Source: Chloroflexota bacterium (GTDB lineage: Bacteria; Chloroflexota; Dehalococcoidia; JACQUO01). From it: a stretch of 37,270 bases of DNA. Positions 1 through 7,543 of the stretch are shown piece by piece (the first letter of the stretch is position 1; the number at the start of each line of letters is the position of its first letter). The stretch spans positions 1-37,270 of the forward strand of contig JACQUO010000021.1 of the NCBI GenBank assembly GCA_016210205.1, given 5' to 3'. The notes under the pieces are model-generated. The model saw only the letters and a list, made by a program, of their open reading frames with translations. It searched no databases and had not been told where the DNA came from. A program made the position numbers and the translations under genes.

Positions 1-482
1 CCCCGATACAGCCGGCCCCCCAGCACCAGCCCCCCGCCGATGCCGGTGCTGATGGTGAGATAGATGAAATCCGTAAAATCCCTCCCGGCGCCGTAGGAGC
101 GCTCGCCCAGGGCGGCGGCATTGGCATCGTTCTCGGCGAAGGCGGGCACGGGCCAGCGCGCCTCCAGCATGGCGCGTAGAGGGACATCCCTCCAGCGGGG
201 CAAATTAGGGGAGGTGAGGACTACCCCGCGGCGAAAGTCCATAGGGCCGGGCACCGCCATCCCCACCCCTCGCAGGTCGGCGGACATCAAGCGCGCCGAG
301 GCCAGCAGGGCGTCGCCCGCGACCGCCATGGCCGCCAGGGCAGCCTCAGGCTCCGCCTCCGCCGCCGTGGGGTGGGAGGTCCGGGCCAAGAGCCGGCCCC
401 CGGGGCCCACCAGGGCCACTCGGGTGGTGGTGCCCCCCAAGTCCATGGCCAGGACCGGACGGCCCCGCGCCTCGCCTCGCAT
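1..482 (-). CDS. ROK-family sugar kinase (glucokinase-like), C-terminus beyond window
   Basis: The minus-strand reading from ATG at 482 runs open to the window edge, giving about 160 N-terminal residues. The sequence shows the ROK nucleotide-binding phosphate-1 motif (DLGGTTTRVALV near residues 14-25), a Pro-Gly segment (GMAVPGPMDF), the catalytic-region motif FAENDANAAALGE and the start of the ISTGIGGGLVLGG motif. ROK proteins with this pattern are usually glucokinases phosphorylating glucose with ATP in the cytoplasm; ROK repressors carry an N-terminal HTH, which is absent here. The Cys-rich zinc motif typical of ROK proteins would lie beyond the edge. The gene starts 13 nt after the glgA stop on the same strand, so it is probably co-transcribed with glgA. 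ROK membership is firm; glucose specificity is inferred. Confidence 0.85.
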   Translation of the reverse strand, partial: MRGEARGRPVLAMDLGGTTTRVALVGPGGRLLARTSHPTAAEAEPEAALAAMAVAGDALLASARLMSADLRGVGMAVPGPMDFRRGVVLTSPNLPRWRDVPLRAMLEARWPVPAFAENDANAAALGERSYGAGRDFTDFIYLTISTGIGGGLVLGGRLYR

Positions 483-495
483 GGCTTCGGGCCCC

Positions 496-2001
496 CTAGC
501 TTAGGGAGGCCCGTTCCAGGGCCCGGCGGTAGACCACCTCGTACTTCCGGGCGGAGGCCTCCCAGGAGTAATCGCCCTCCATGCCCCGGAGCTGGAGGCG
601 GCGCCAGGCGCCCTGGTCCTGAAAGGCCGCCAGCGCCCGGCCCAAGGCCCCCAGCAAGGCCTTGGCGGTGTACTGCACGAAGACAAAGCCCGTCCCCCGC
701 TCGCTCCCCTGGTGGCAGTCGGCGACGGTGTCCGCCAGCCCTCCCGTGCGGCGCACCACCGGCACTGTGCCGTAGCGCATGGCAATCATCTGGCCCAGGC
801 CGCACGGCTCGTAGCGTGAGGGCATGAGGAAGAGGTCGGCGCCCCCGTAGATGAGGGAGGCCAGGGAGGCATCGAAGACAAGCTGCACCGCCGCCTGCCT
901 GGGGTAGCGCCGCGCCAGGTCGGCCAGGGCCTCCTCGTATGGCTTCTGTCCCGTGCCCAGGACCACCAACTGCACCTGGGCCCGGGAGAGGAGCGGCTCC
1001 AGGGCCTCCGCCAGCAGGTCTGCCCCCTTTTGCTCCACCAGGCGGCCCACCATGCCCAGGAGGGGGATATGGGGGTCTGGGGGCAGGCCCACGCGGCGCT
1101 GCAGGGCGGCCTTGTTCACAGCCTTCTGGGACAAGCTCTTTGCGTCATACTTGGCAACAAGATGGGGGTCTTGGGCAGGGAAGTCCCCTTCCCCCAGCCC
1201 GTTGACGATACCCGAGAGGTCGCGCCGCCGCTGCTGGAGCACCGGCTCCAGGCCGTAGCCATATTCCGAAGTCAATATCTCCCGGGCGTAGGTCTCGCTC
1301 ACCGTGGAGACCTGGTCGGCGTAGTAGATGCCCAGACCCAGAAAGCTGTGGAGGCTCCCCCCTATAGCGCCCTCGGGCAGATACTCCCGGAGGCCGGCCT
1401 CAGAGGCAAAGCGGTCGTCGAAAGGCCCCTGATAGGCCAGGTTGTGGATGGTGAGCAGGCTGGCCCAGGGATAGCGCTCGGGGGCCTGGGAGCGGCGGCG
1501 GTGCAGGATGGGCAGGGCCGGGGCGGCGTGCCAGTCATGGCAATGGAGGACCTGCGGGGCCCATCCCAGCTGCTGCGGGGCCTCCACCACCGCCTGGCCG
1601 AAGAAGAGGAACCGCTCCAGGTCATCGGCCTCCCCATAGACCTGGGGTCGGCCGTAGAGCCTCTGATTCTCTAGCAGATAGGCCGGCACGCCTCCGTCCA
1701 GGGACGCCTCATAGATTCGGGCGGTCTCCTGCCCTCCACGCAAGGGCAAGGCAAAGCTCCGCCCGGTATCCCGCACCCGGAACCTGGCCCGGTCCACGGC
1801 GGCGTAGAGGGGCATGATGAGGCGGACATCGTGGCCCAGGCGCGCCAGGGCCAGGGGGAGCGAACCCGCCACATCGGCCAGCCCACCCACCTTTGCGAGG
1901 GGATAGGCCTCCGCGGCGGCGAAGAGGACCCGCAAGCGTTCTCTAGGGGCCGCGCCCGGAGTGGGGATACGGGGTTGAGGACGAGGCGAGGGCCGGTTCA
2001 T
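496..2001 (-). CDS. glgA: Glycogen synthase (ADP/UDP-glucose, GT5)
   Basis: Transfers glucose from a nucleotide-glucose donor to the non-reducing end of a growing alpha-1,4-glucan. The 501-residue protein carries the N-terminal GT5 motif KVGGLADV (residues 37-44; KTGGLADV in many relatives), the two-domain GT-B layout, and the C-terminal nucleotide-sugar motif EPCGLGQ (398-404) followed by the Thr-Gly-Gly-Leu-Ala-Asp stretch. Length is normal for bacterial GlgA (about 480-520). The reading frame can be extended to an ATG at 2031, but GGGAGG lies just upstream of the ATG at 2001, so I choose 2001. The N-terminal 20 residues are Pro/Arg-rich and not part of the fold. It sits between a ROK kinase (13 nt downstream) and glgC (upstream), so this is a glycogen synthesis cluster. 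Its own promoter is at 2067-2095. Confidence 0.93.
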   Translation of the reverse strand: MNRPSPRPQPRIPTPGAAPRERLRVLFAAAEAYPLAKVGGLADVAGSLPLALARLGHDVRLIMPLYAAVDRARFRVRDTGRSFALPLRGGQETARIYEASLDGGVPAYLLENQRLYGRPQVYGEADDLERFLFFGQAVVEAPQQLGWAPQVLHCHDWHAAPALPILHRRRSQAPERYPWASLLTIHNLAYQGPFDDRFASEAGLREYLPEGAIGGSLHSFLGLGIYYADQVSTVSETYAREILTSEYGYGLEPVLQQRRRDLSGIVNGLGEGDFPAQDPHLVAKYDAKSLSQKAVNKAALQRRVGLPPDPHIPLLGMVGRLVEQKGADLLAEALEPLLSRAQVQLVVLGTGQKPYEEALADLARRYPRQAAVQLVFDASLASLIYGGADLFLMPSRYEPCGLGQMIAMRYGTVPVVRRTGGLADTVADCHQGSERGTGFVFVQYTAKALLGALGRALAAFQDQGAWRRLQLRGMEGDYSWEASARKYEVVYRRALERASLS

Positions 2002-2066
2002 CTCACCCTCCCGAAGGGCTGCCTGATGCAAAATCGAGTCCCCAGGGGCCCAGGGGCGTTTGGGGG

Positions 2067-2095
2067 ATTATAGAGTCCACGCTGGCCCAGGTCAA
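2067..2095 (-). promoter_or_regulatory. Sigma70-type promoter of glgA
   Basis: On the minus strand TTGACC (2095-2090) is followed after exactly 17 bp by TATAAT (2072-2067). The predicted start near 2060 leaves a leader of about 60 nt before the ATG at 2001. The near-consensus match and position directly ahead of glgA make this a strong candidate, and it implies glgA can be expressed independently of glgC. Confidence 0.75.
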
Positions 2096-2109
2096 TATGG
2101 CAAGAATAG

Positions 2110-2138
2110 GCCAAGCCGCCAAAATTGGCAAGCTTGGC
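2110..2138. repeat. Nested inverted repeat upstream of the glgA promoter
   Basis: Perfect 7-bp arms GCCAAGC (2110-2116) and GCTTGGC (2132-2138) enclose a second dyad GCCAA/TTGGC (2118-2122 and 2125-2129). It lies 14 bp upstream of the -35 element of the glgA promoter and downstream of the glgC stop. It could be a protein-binding site for glgA control or a hairpin ending glgC transcripts; there is no T-run on the minus strand, which favours a binding site. Confidence 0.45.
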
Positions 2139-2245
2139 ACGAGGGGGCGTCAGATTTCGACCAGTGACTCTTATCGGCCCTAGCCAAAGGATGTCGAGGG
2201 TTTCCCCATAAGGGAGGGCAATCCCTGATTGCCCGGTGCGCTCTA

Positions 2246-3511
2246 TTAAGCCGACCGACTGCGGAGGCTGGCGCCGCTGGGGAGGGAGTCCGAGGTGAAA
2301 TCTTTCTCGGTGACCCCCACATGGAGGGCGCAGTTGCGGCCGATGCGGGTCCGGTCGGGGATGCGCACCCGCTTCCCCACCATGGTCAGGCCGGTGCGCA
2401 GGTCCGTCTCCTCCCCATTGGGGGTGAAATCCTCGCCCGAGCCCAGCTGGGCCTCAGCGCCGATGTGGGCCTCCTTGTCCACGATGCAGCGGTGGATATA
2501 GGAGCGCCGCCCCACGAAGACATTGTCCAGGATGATAGAGCCTTCCACCACCGCCCCGTCCTCCACATACACCCCGGGGGAGAGGATGGAGTTCCGCACC
2601 ACCCCGTTGATGATGCAGCCGTCGCTGACCAGGCTGCGGCTGACCTGCGCCCAGGGCCCGGTCTTCACCGGAGGCCAGTCCCGGGTCTTGGTGTGGATGG
2701 GATTGGCGGGGTCGTAGAGATTGAACTGGGGCAGGTCGGCGATGAGCTCCATGTGAGACTGCCAATAGGACTCCGGCGTGCCCACATCCCGCCAGAAACC
2801 TCTATAGGGATAACCATACACCTTGAGCTGGTTGAACACTTTGGGAAGGATATCCTTCCCAAAGTCATGGCTGGAGTCCACCCGTCGGGCGTCCTCCTCC
2901 AGCACCCGGGCCAGGACCTCGAGGCGGAAGACATAGATGCCCATGGAGGCCAGGTTGCTGTTAGCCTCCTGGGGCTTCTCCCGGAAGTCCACCACCCGCT
3001 GGTGGTCATCCAGGGTGACAATCCCAAACCGGCTAGTCTCCTCCCGGGGCACGGGGGTGACCCCGACAGTGATGTCCGCCCCGGTGTGATGGTGGAAATC
3101 CAGCATCTCGTTATAGTGCATAGAATAGACATGGTCGCCCGCCAGGACCAGGGCATCCCGAGCCTTCACCTCTTCCAGGAAGCTGAGATTGCGATGGACG
3201 GCGTCGGCGGTGCCCTGATACCACTCGGAGGAGAGGCGATCGGCATAGGGGTGGAGTACGAAGAGGCCGCCCTGATGGCGATCCAGGTCCCAGGCCTTGC
3301 CTGTCCCCAAATGGCGGTTCAGGGAGCTGGGCCGGTACTGGGTGATGACCGCTACGGTGCTGACGCCGGAGTTGACGCAGTTGCTGAGGGTGAAGTCGAT
3401 AATGCGGAATTTGCCAGCGAAGGGCACTGCGGGCTTGGCCCGCTCCTCCGTGAGGACGCCCAGCCTTTCCCCGCGCCCCCCCGCGAGGATAATGGCCACG
3501 GTCTTAAGCAA
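2246..3511 (-). CDS. glgC: Glucose-1-phosphate adenylyltransferase (ADP-glucose pyrophosphorylase)
   Basis: Makes ADP-glucose and pyrophosphate from glucose-1-phosphate and ATP, the committed step of bacterial glycogen synthesis. The N-terminal nucleotidyltransferase motif (Gly-Gly-Arg-Gly-Glu-Arg-Leu, then the Arg-Ala-Lys-Pro-Ala-Val-Pro-Phe block, residues about 11-32) is intact, as are WYQGTADAV and the VLAGDHVY metal-binding segment. The C-terminal third has the hexapeptide repeats of the left-handed beta-helix domain. The frame is open up to an ATG at 3712, but that gives about 67 residues of non-homologous N-terminus. A TTG at 3511 has GAGG seven bases upstream and yields 421 residues, the usual family length, so I choose it. 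It is followed by glgA on the same strand. The long upstream region holds a candidate promoter and hairpin. Confidence 0.93.
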   Translation of the reverse strand: MLKTVAIILAGGRGERLGVLTEERAKPAVPFAGKFRIIDFTLSNCVNSGVSTVAVITQYRPSSLNRHLGTGKAWDLDRHQGGLFVLHPYADRLSSEWYQGTADAVHRNLSFLEEVKARDALVLAGDHVYSMHYNEMLDFHHHTGADITVGVTPVPREETSRFGIVTLDDHQRVVDFREKPQEANSNLASMGIYVFRLEVLARVLEEDARRVDSSHDFGKDILPKVFNQLKVYGYPYRGFWRDVGTPESYWQSHMELIADLPQFNLYDPANPIHTKTRDWPPVKTGPWAQVSRSLVSDGCIINGVVRNSILSPGVYVEDGAVVEGSIILDNVFVGRRSYIHRCIVDKEAHIGAEAQLGSGEDFTPNGEETDLRTGLTMVGKRVRIPDRTRIGRNCALHVGVTEKDFTSDSLPSGASLRSRSA

Positions 3512-3722
3512 ATCTCGCGCCTCGGGAACCTCGGGAACCCATGGAAATTTTCTCCCCCCGCACTGCAACTCAACCCTATCCTGCCCCACCCGCCGCTCTA
3601 CGGTGACCAGCGCCCAAGACATATGGCACCCCCTATCGAACCGGAACAGGCTGCCAGTCGAATGGACGTAACTGCGGGGCTTAGGGGGTAAGGCCTCCAA
3701 AGCCGCATTCATGGAGACGATT

Positions 3723-3748
3723 AAAGGCCCCGGCAGTCCGGGGCCTTT
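3723..3748. terminator. Perfect GC-rich hairpin with short T-run (terminator or attenuator)
   Basis: AAAGGCCCCGG (3723-3733) and CCGGGGCCTTT (3738-3748) form a perfect 11-bp stem around a 4-base loop. TTTT follows on the plus strand; on the minus strand the tail is only TTTAAT. No plus-strand gene ends here. On the minus strand it lies about 120-145 nt after the promoter at 3875-3903 and about 210 nt before the glgC start, so it may end a short RNA or attenuate glgC. Confidence 0.6.
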
Positions 3749-3868
3749 TGCGGTGCTCCAGAACTTCCGGCGGCGCTACCTATTCACTTTGCTGTTCGCC
3801 AGACTATTGATGGGATCTCTCCTGGTTGGGAGGGACTTTTTGCCCCTTCCCACTAGGCGACTACATCA
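3723..3868 (-). ncRNA. Candidate structured leader or small RNA upstream of glgC
   Basis: Predicted transcription from the promoter at 3875-3903 starts near 3868 on the minus strand and meets the hairpin at 3723-3748 after about 120 nt. Between them a second hairpin can form from plus-strand GGGAGGG (3828-3834) and CCCTTCCC (3844-3851), with one bulged base. No convincing reading frame occupies the interval. I do not recognise an Rfam family. It could be a cis-acting leader of glgC or an independent small RNA; this rests only on promoter, hairpin and absence of coding sense. Confidence 0.25.
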
Positions 3869-3874
3869 ACGCCT

Positions 3875-3903
3875 ACACTATCATGGACGCTACCCCCTGT
3901 CAA
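3875..3903 (-). promoter_or_regulatory. Candidate promoter upstream of glgC
   Basis: On the minus strand a perfect TTGACA (3903-3898) is followed by a 17-bp spacer and TAGTGT (3880-3875), with TGA immediately before the -10 box (extended -10 form). It reads towards glgC through a leader of about 350 nt. Paired direct repeats lie upstream at 3938-4008. Confidence 0.6.
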
Positions 3904-3937
3904 CGGAGTCCCGTAGGGGAAAAGGCGCAAAAACACT

Positions 3938-4008
3938 CCTTTAACCTTATTGTAACCTTTCGGCATAGGACAAAGGGCACAAAACACCTTTTGAACCTTT
4001 TTGCAACC
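3938..4008 (-). promoter_or_regulatory. Two pairs of 11-bp-spaced direct repeats (candidate response-regulator boxes)
   Basis: On the minus strand GGTTACAATAA is followed directly by GGTTAAAGG (centred 3938-3957), and GGTTGCAAAAA by GGTTCAAAAGG (3987-4008). Within each pair the GGTT units are exactly 11 bp apart, and the pairs are 51 bp apart. Tandem 11-bp repeats are the usual binding pattern of OmpR/PhoB-family regulators. They lie about 35-100 bp upstream of the -35 element at 3898-3903. A protein binding here is inferred, not shown. Confidence 0.4.
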
Positions 4009-4096
4009 GACCCGCAAAGGGAGCACCATGGCACCCCTATTCACTTAATAGGCGGACTTTCGTCAAAACCTTCCCGCTCGCCCGTTAGGCTTTCAG

Positions 4097-4444
4097 TTAT
4101 TGGCGGGCCAACTTTTCTATGATTTGTCTCAGCAAGAGCCGATGGCAATGCGCCTCTTCCTTGCAGCCGCATAGTATAGTCACGGTCCCTTCCTGAGCCT
4201 TGCCCTTGAGCCAGTCGACCTCCACCCGTCCAGCCACCTCCTCGCGGTAGCGCCGGCTGAACTCCGCCCAACTTGCGCTTCGGCTCTGCCAGTCGGCGAG
4301 CAGATCCTCGCTAGGCCCCAGGTCTCTTCGCCACTCATGCACAGCGGCTTTGGCTATGCCGCGGGGCCATTTTCGCATAACGAGCACCCGCAAGCCGTCT
4401 TCGGGAGCCGAAGCCTCGTAAACAGATTTGGCCCTGATGACCAT
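4097..4444 (-). CDS. DUF488 (YeaO-like) family protein
   Basis: A 115-residue cytoplasmic protein of the DUF488 family, whose biochemical role is not established. Diagnostic features are VLVMRKWPRGIAK (residues about 20-32), the Asp-Leu-Gly-Pro-Ser segment, SWAEFSRRYREEV, and the C-terminal GTVTILCGCKEEAHCHR block containing Cys, His and Arg residues conserved in the family. Full length for the family. GGAG lies five bases before the ATG at 4444. It is separated from glgC by a regulatory stretch and from the dienelactone hydrolase gene by a divergent intergenic region, so it appears to be a single-gene unit. Confidence 0.85.
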   Translation of the reverse strand: MVIRAKSVYEASAPEDGLRVLVMRKWPRGIAKAAVHEWRRDLGPSEDLLADWQSRSASWAEFSRRYREEVAGRVEVDWLKGKAQEGTVTILCGCKEEAHCHRLLLRQIIEKLARQ

Positions 4445-4704
4445 TTCATCTCCATAGCACGGGCAACCCGAGCATAGGCTGCTGCAGGAAGCCGCTCATA
4501 GCATAAGGTTCAAGTCCCACCTGGCCATAAAACCCTAGCACCGTAACAGACTGTCTGTATGTGACCAAAGTCTCAGGAATGAGCGTAACCCTCTCAAATC
4601 CGCTAGCAAAGGGAAGTGACTCGCCCCTGGTCCTGAGTCGAGTTCGGAACAACGCTCGGTCACGGCACACACTCTTCACAAGTATACCTACGCCGCGCCA
4701 CCCG

Positions 4705-4734
4705 TTGCACAGCATGCCCCTCTGAGGATACAAT
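4705..4734 (+). promoter_or_regulatory. Candidate promoter of the dienelactone hydrolase gene
   Basis: TTGCAC (4705-4710), 18-bp spacer, TACAAT (4729-4734). A start near 4741 leaves a leader of about 100 nt to the ATG at 4841 and rules out use of the in-frame ATG at 4733. The rest of the 4445-4840 interval holds no convincing gene. Confidence 0.4.
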
Positions 4735-4840
4735 GGCAGCGTCCGCGGCCGGCGGCCCTCTTGGCACCCCGTTAACCATCCGTGGTCATAGCGGAAGGGC
4801 TCGGGCCCGGCAGCCCATCCATGGGGGGAGAGGAGAACCT

Positions 4841-5605
4841 ATGACAACCCGACGGAGGTCAAGCTACGAAGGCATGCTCGCCGAAACGGTCATCTTTGCC
4901 GGTCACGGCGGGGACACTATCTCCGGTTATCTGGCCCGACCCCTTGGTCAAGGGCTTTTCCCCGGTGTCATCGTTATCCACGAGGTGTTTGGCCCGGTGG
5001 AACATATGAGAGAGGTGGCGCGCCGCTTTGCCAGCCATGGGTACGTGGCGATAGCACCTGACCTGCACTGGCGCGAGGGCCCCGGCGACCCCACAGACAT
5101 CGCTGCCCGCGTGCGGGCCGGAGGGGGAGTGCCCGATGAACGCTGTATTGGCGACCTGGAGGGGGCAGCAACCTACCTCAAGAACCTGCCCTACTGCACG
5201 GGTAAGCTGGGCGTTATCGGCTACTGCTCCGGCGGCCGCCAGACCTTGCTCTTCGCCTGCAACACTAAGAGCGTCCATGCTGCGGTAGACTGCTACGGAG
5301 GACGCGTTGTGACCATTGAGCTGACACCGACGCAACCCAAGGCCGTCATCGACATGATTACCGGGCTATGCTGCCCTCTGCTAGGCCTCTTCGGGGCCTC
5401 GGACCAGAACCCGTCCCCCGAGCATGTAGCTCGCCTGGAGCAGGAGCTGAAAAAGCATAACAAGGTATACGAGTTCAAGACCTATCCCCCGGACACGGGT
5501 CACGGCTTCTTCGCCGACTATCGCCCCAGCTATCGGGTGGAGTCCGCCGTGGATGGTTGGCAGCGGATTTTCGACTTCTATGGGAGACACCTGGCTACCA
5601 TCTGA
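4841..5605 (+). CDS. Dienelactone hydrolase family protein
   Basis: An alpha/beta hydrolase of 254 residues related to carboxymethylenebutenolidase, which hydrolyses dienelactone to maleylacetate in chlorocatechol degradation; many relatives act on other esters or lactones. The nucleophile motif GYCSGG places the catalytic Cys at 129, Asp188 lies in GASDQNPSPE and His221 in TGHGF, forming the Cys-Asp-His triad. Glu48 in IHEVFGP matches the glutamate that orients the Cys in this family. There is no signal peptide, so it is cytoplasmic. The frame extends upstream to 4733, but AGGAG precedes the ATG at 4841 and the predicted promoter overlaps 4733. A small gene follows 82 nt downstream on the same strand. 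No other aromatic catabolism genes are nearby, so the substrate is unknown. Confidence 0.9.
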   Translation: MTTRRRSSYEGMLAETVIFAGHGGDTISGYLARPLGQGLFPGVIVIHEVFGPVEHMREVARRFASHGYVAIAPDLHWREGPGDPTDIAARVRAGGGVPDERCIGDLEGAATYLKNLPYCTGKLGVIGYCSGGRQTLLFACNTKSVHAAVDCYGGRVVTIELTPTQPKAVIDMITGLCCPLLGLFGASDQNPSPEHVARLEQELKKHNKVYEFKTYPPDTGHGFFADYRPSYRVESAVDGWQRIFDFYGRHLATI

Positions 5606-5687
5606 CGAGGCGCAGTCGTTCCAGGTTTTTTGGAGAATACCCTGAACGCATCCACTGATATATGGGGCCTGGGACGGGGAGAAGAGA

Positions 5688-6008
5688 TTGCAAAAGTTGA
5701 AGGTGCTGGACCACCAGAGACTTATGATGCTTAACGAAAGCAGCCTCCGGGCGGGGCGCCTTCGCCACCTGCGTCCCGAGCAGGTTCCCCACAAGCCTCA
5801 GGAGCGGTATCCCGTCAACATCCACCTGGACTACGAACGCGCTGGGCAGGCAGAGATACGCATGTGTGTCGTCCTGAATGCTGCCCGCGGGCAGACAGGC
5901 TGGCTCGATGTATCCTCCGAGGAATTCGCCGCCATCCCCGAGGTGGAAGTCTCAGAGTTGGAGTGGGAGGCCGTTCAGTGTGTGGGCACCCCTACCCTGG
6001 CTCACTAG
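5688..6008 (+). CDS. Hypothetical protein downstream of dienelactone hydrolase
   Basis: I do not recognise a family. The 106-residue reading starts at TTG (5688) with GGGGAG six bases upstream; an alternative ATG lies at 5727. The N-terminal third is basic and Leu/Arg-rich. The C-terminal part reads like a compact beta-rich domain with a run of acidic residues (SSEEFAAIPEVEVSELEWE). No signal peptide or membrane segment is seen. It follows the hydrolase by 82 nt without an obvious terminator and probably shares its transcript. Codon use resembles the neighbours and the reading frame is clean, so I consider it real, but function is unknown. Confidence 0.5.
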   Translation: MQKLKVLDHQRLMMLNESSLRAGRLRHLRPEQVPHKPQERYPVNIHLDYERAGQAEIRMCVVLNAARGQTGWLDVSSEEFAAIPEVEVSELEWEAVQCVGTPTLAH

Positions 6009-6419
6009 ATGCAACGGAAACTGTGGCCTGACGCTGATTCCACAATGACGCTAGCGGGGGATTTCTCGTTTGTGCCCGCAAGGCGGCCCCATAATGACCG
6101 AGGCCGTAGCTTCGGCCCGTTGCACGGCCTACCGCCATCCAGCAAAATCAGCCGCTACAGGTTTGTCCTCTTGCAGCAGCAACACAGGCCAGCGGCCTAT
6201 CATAAGCTTGAACCTGAAACATCATTTTGCTATTGGCCCCCAGGGTGGCCAGCGCATCCCTGCCCGCTGGCAGGGGAGCGCTACAACTGCCCCAGAAGTT
6301 ACTTTCATCGGGATTGGGATGGGCATATTTTTCACAGAGCATTTTCTTGGCTTCGTTGTATGGTTGAGTGGGTCACTATCTCCCAACATAGACCAGTGGG
6401 CCGGATAAAGCGCTTGTCA
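6009..6419. other. Stretch without a convincing gene
   Basis: Open frames cross this interval but none has a ribosome site, recognisable domain or consistent coding sense. A plus-strand frame at about 6295-6408 encodes one hydrophobic segment that could be a remnant of a membrane protein. The following lipoprotein gene starts at 6420. Confidence 0.4.
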
Positions 6420-7286
6420 ATGACCAGCAGCAAAATATTCGTCCGAACAGTAGCACTGCCAGCGATAGCGACAATATTGTGGGTCGGCTGCAGCAGCGGT
6501 CTTCCCACGCCCAATGCAGGGCAGTCCATTAGCACACCAACAGCTGTGACCACAGCCCCAGCCACTCCTCCGGGAACAGCAGCAATTTCTGCTACCGTCG
6601 CCCCGACACTCACAGAACCCCCGGTGCCAGCGGTAATCCCAGGCCTGCCGCGCACCGATGATTTCTCAGACCCCGCGAAAGGGCTGTTTCCAGACAAACA
6701 GCACGGCACCGTCAACAGGGTGTCACCGGTTGATGGCAAAAACTATAGCTTTCAGTGGAGCTATGGCTATGAGGACGGAGCCCTCGTAGGCCGGAGCAAA
6801 GGCTATTATCCTGAGACGATGCCGGGCGCCGCTAATTGGATTGCTCCGGCGGCGGGCAAGATGTCGCAAGATTTCGCTGTCCAAGTACACGCCCAGGTCA
6901 CCAAAGGTACGGGCCAAACTGGCTGCCTGATTAGATACGACCTGGGGTCCGACGGGCATTATCAGTTCGGAATCTTTCCAGATGAGCAATGGTATGAAGT
7001 CAGGCGGAGCAACCTGGGACCGGACCTTGCGGGTGGCAAGAGCAACGCGATAAAAATGGGGAGCGGCGACAACGAAATGCGCCTGGAGTTGCAGGGAGAC
7101 ACACTGCGAGCATATGTCAATGGTCAACTGCTTGCCAGCATACGGAACGAGGGGTTGGCGCAGCGGGGAGGCGTCGTCCAACTGAACTCCCAGGTAATCG
7201 GCCGCATCGGCGGAAACCTGGTTGGGCATGCGCCGGACGATGTAGTAGAGACACGTTTCACCAACTTCAGGCTGAGCGGCTTGTAA
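6420..7286 (+). CDS. Lipoprotein with concanavalin-like (LamG/DUF1080-type) C-terminal domain
   Basis: A predicted exported lipoprotein of 289 residues. The first 24 residues form a signal peptide with basic N-region (MTSSKIFVRT), hydrophobic core and lipobox ending WVGCSS, so Cys24 should be lipidated. Residues about 30-70 are a Thr/Pro/Ala-rich linker typical of surface lipoproteins. The rest is beta-rich with DDFSDPAKGLF, GCLIRYDLGSDGHYQFGI and NEMRLELQGDTLRAYVNGQ, a pattern seen in concanavalin-like jelly-roll domains that often bind sugars. The frame continues upstream to 6009, but that part lacks a signal sequence; the ATG at 6420 is chosen because it puts the signal peptide at the N-terminus. 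Its Shine-Dalgarno is weak. No co-directional neighbour suggests a pathway. Confidence 0.7.
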   Translation: MTSSKIFVRTVALPAIATILWVGCSSGLPTPNAGQSISTPTAVTTAPATPPGTAAISATVAPTLTEPPVPAVIPGLPRTDDFSDPAKGLFPDKQHGTVNRVSPVDGKNYSFQWSYGYEDGALVGRSKGYYPETMPGAANWIAPAAGKMSQDFAVQVHAQVTKGTGQTGCLIRYDLGSDGHYQFGIFPDEQWYEVRRSNLGPDLAGGKSNAIKMGSGDNEMRLELQGDTLRAYVNGQLLASIRNEGLAQRGGVVQLNSQVIGRIGGNLVGHAPDDVVETRFTNFRLSGL

Positions 7287-7287
7287 C

Positions 7288-7300
7288 GGGCCTTCGGCCC
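7288..7300 (+). terminator. Short hairpin after the lipoprotein gene
   Basis: GGGCC (7288-7292), TTC loop, GGCCC (7296-7300), directly after the stop codon. The following bases are only moderately T-rich, so this is a weak terminator candidate. The remaining interval to 7543 shows no convincing gene. Confidence 0.3.
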
Positions 7301-7543
7301 AAGTTGGCTTCTTGATTAACTTTCTTTTCCCTTCGCGCTGCTTCCGGCCTGCCGGTCGACTCGTCCCGGAGGGCTTCGTTGGCTAGTATATGGGCTGCTT
7401 GACGGTCTTGCGGTGCCGACTGCTTTATCTCCGGCGTGCTCCCCTTGATAGCGCCCGGTTTCGAAAGCATTGTAGCCACAACCGGCCAAGCCTGAGAAGA
7501 ATAGAGAACGATTAGCACAAAGGAGGCAGGGCCAACCTTGTGC

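Noticed and set aside
2321-3691. 456-residue plus-strand open frame antisense to glgC
   Set aside because: Antisense shadow of a certain gene with no coding features of its own.
3512-3712. N-terminal extension of glgC to ATG 3712
   Set aside because: Adds about 67 residues unlike the family and begins right after a stable hairpin; TTG 3511 with GAGG gives the normal length.
4446-4733. 95-residue minus-strand open frame between DUF488 and dienelactone hydrolase genes
   Set aside because: No ribosome site, no recognisable domain, and it overlaps the predicted promoter of the hydrolase gene.
7267-7518. 83-residue minus-strand open frame after the molybdoprotein gene
   Set aside because: Low-complexity composition, overlaps the end of the lipoprotein gene, no ribosome site.
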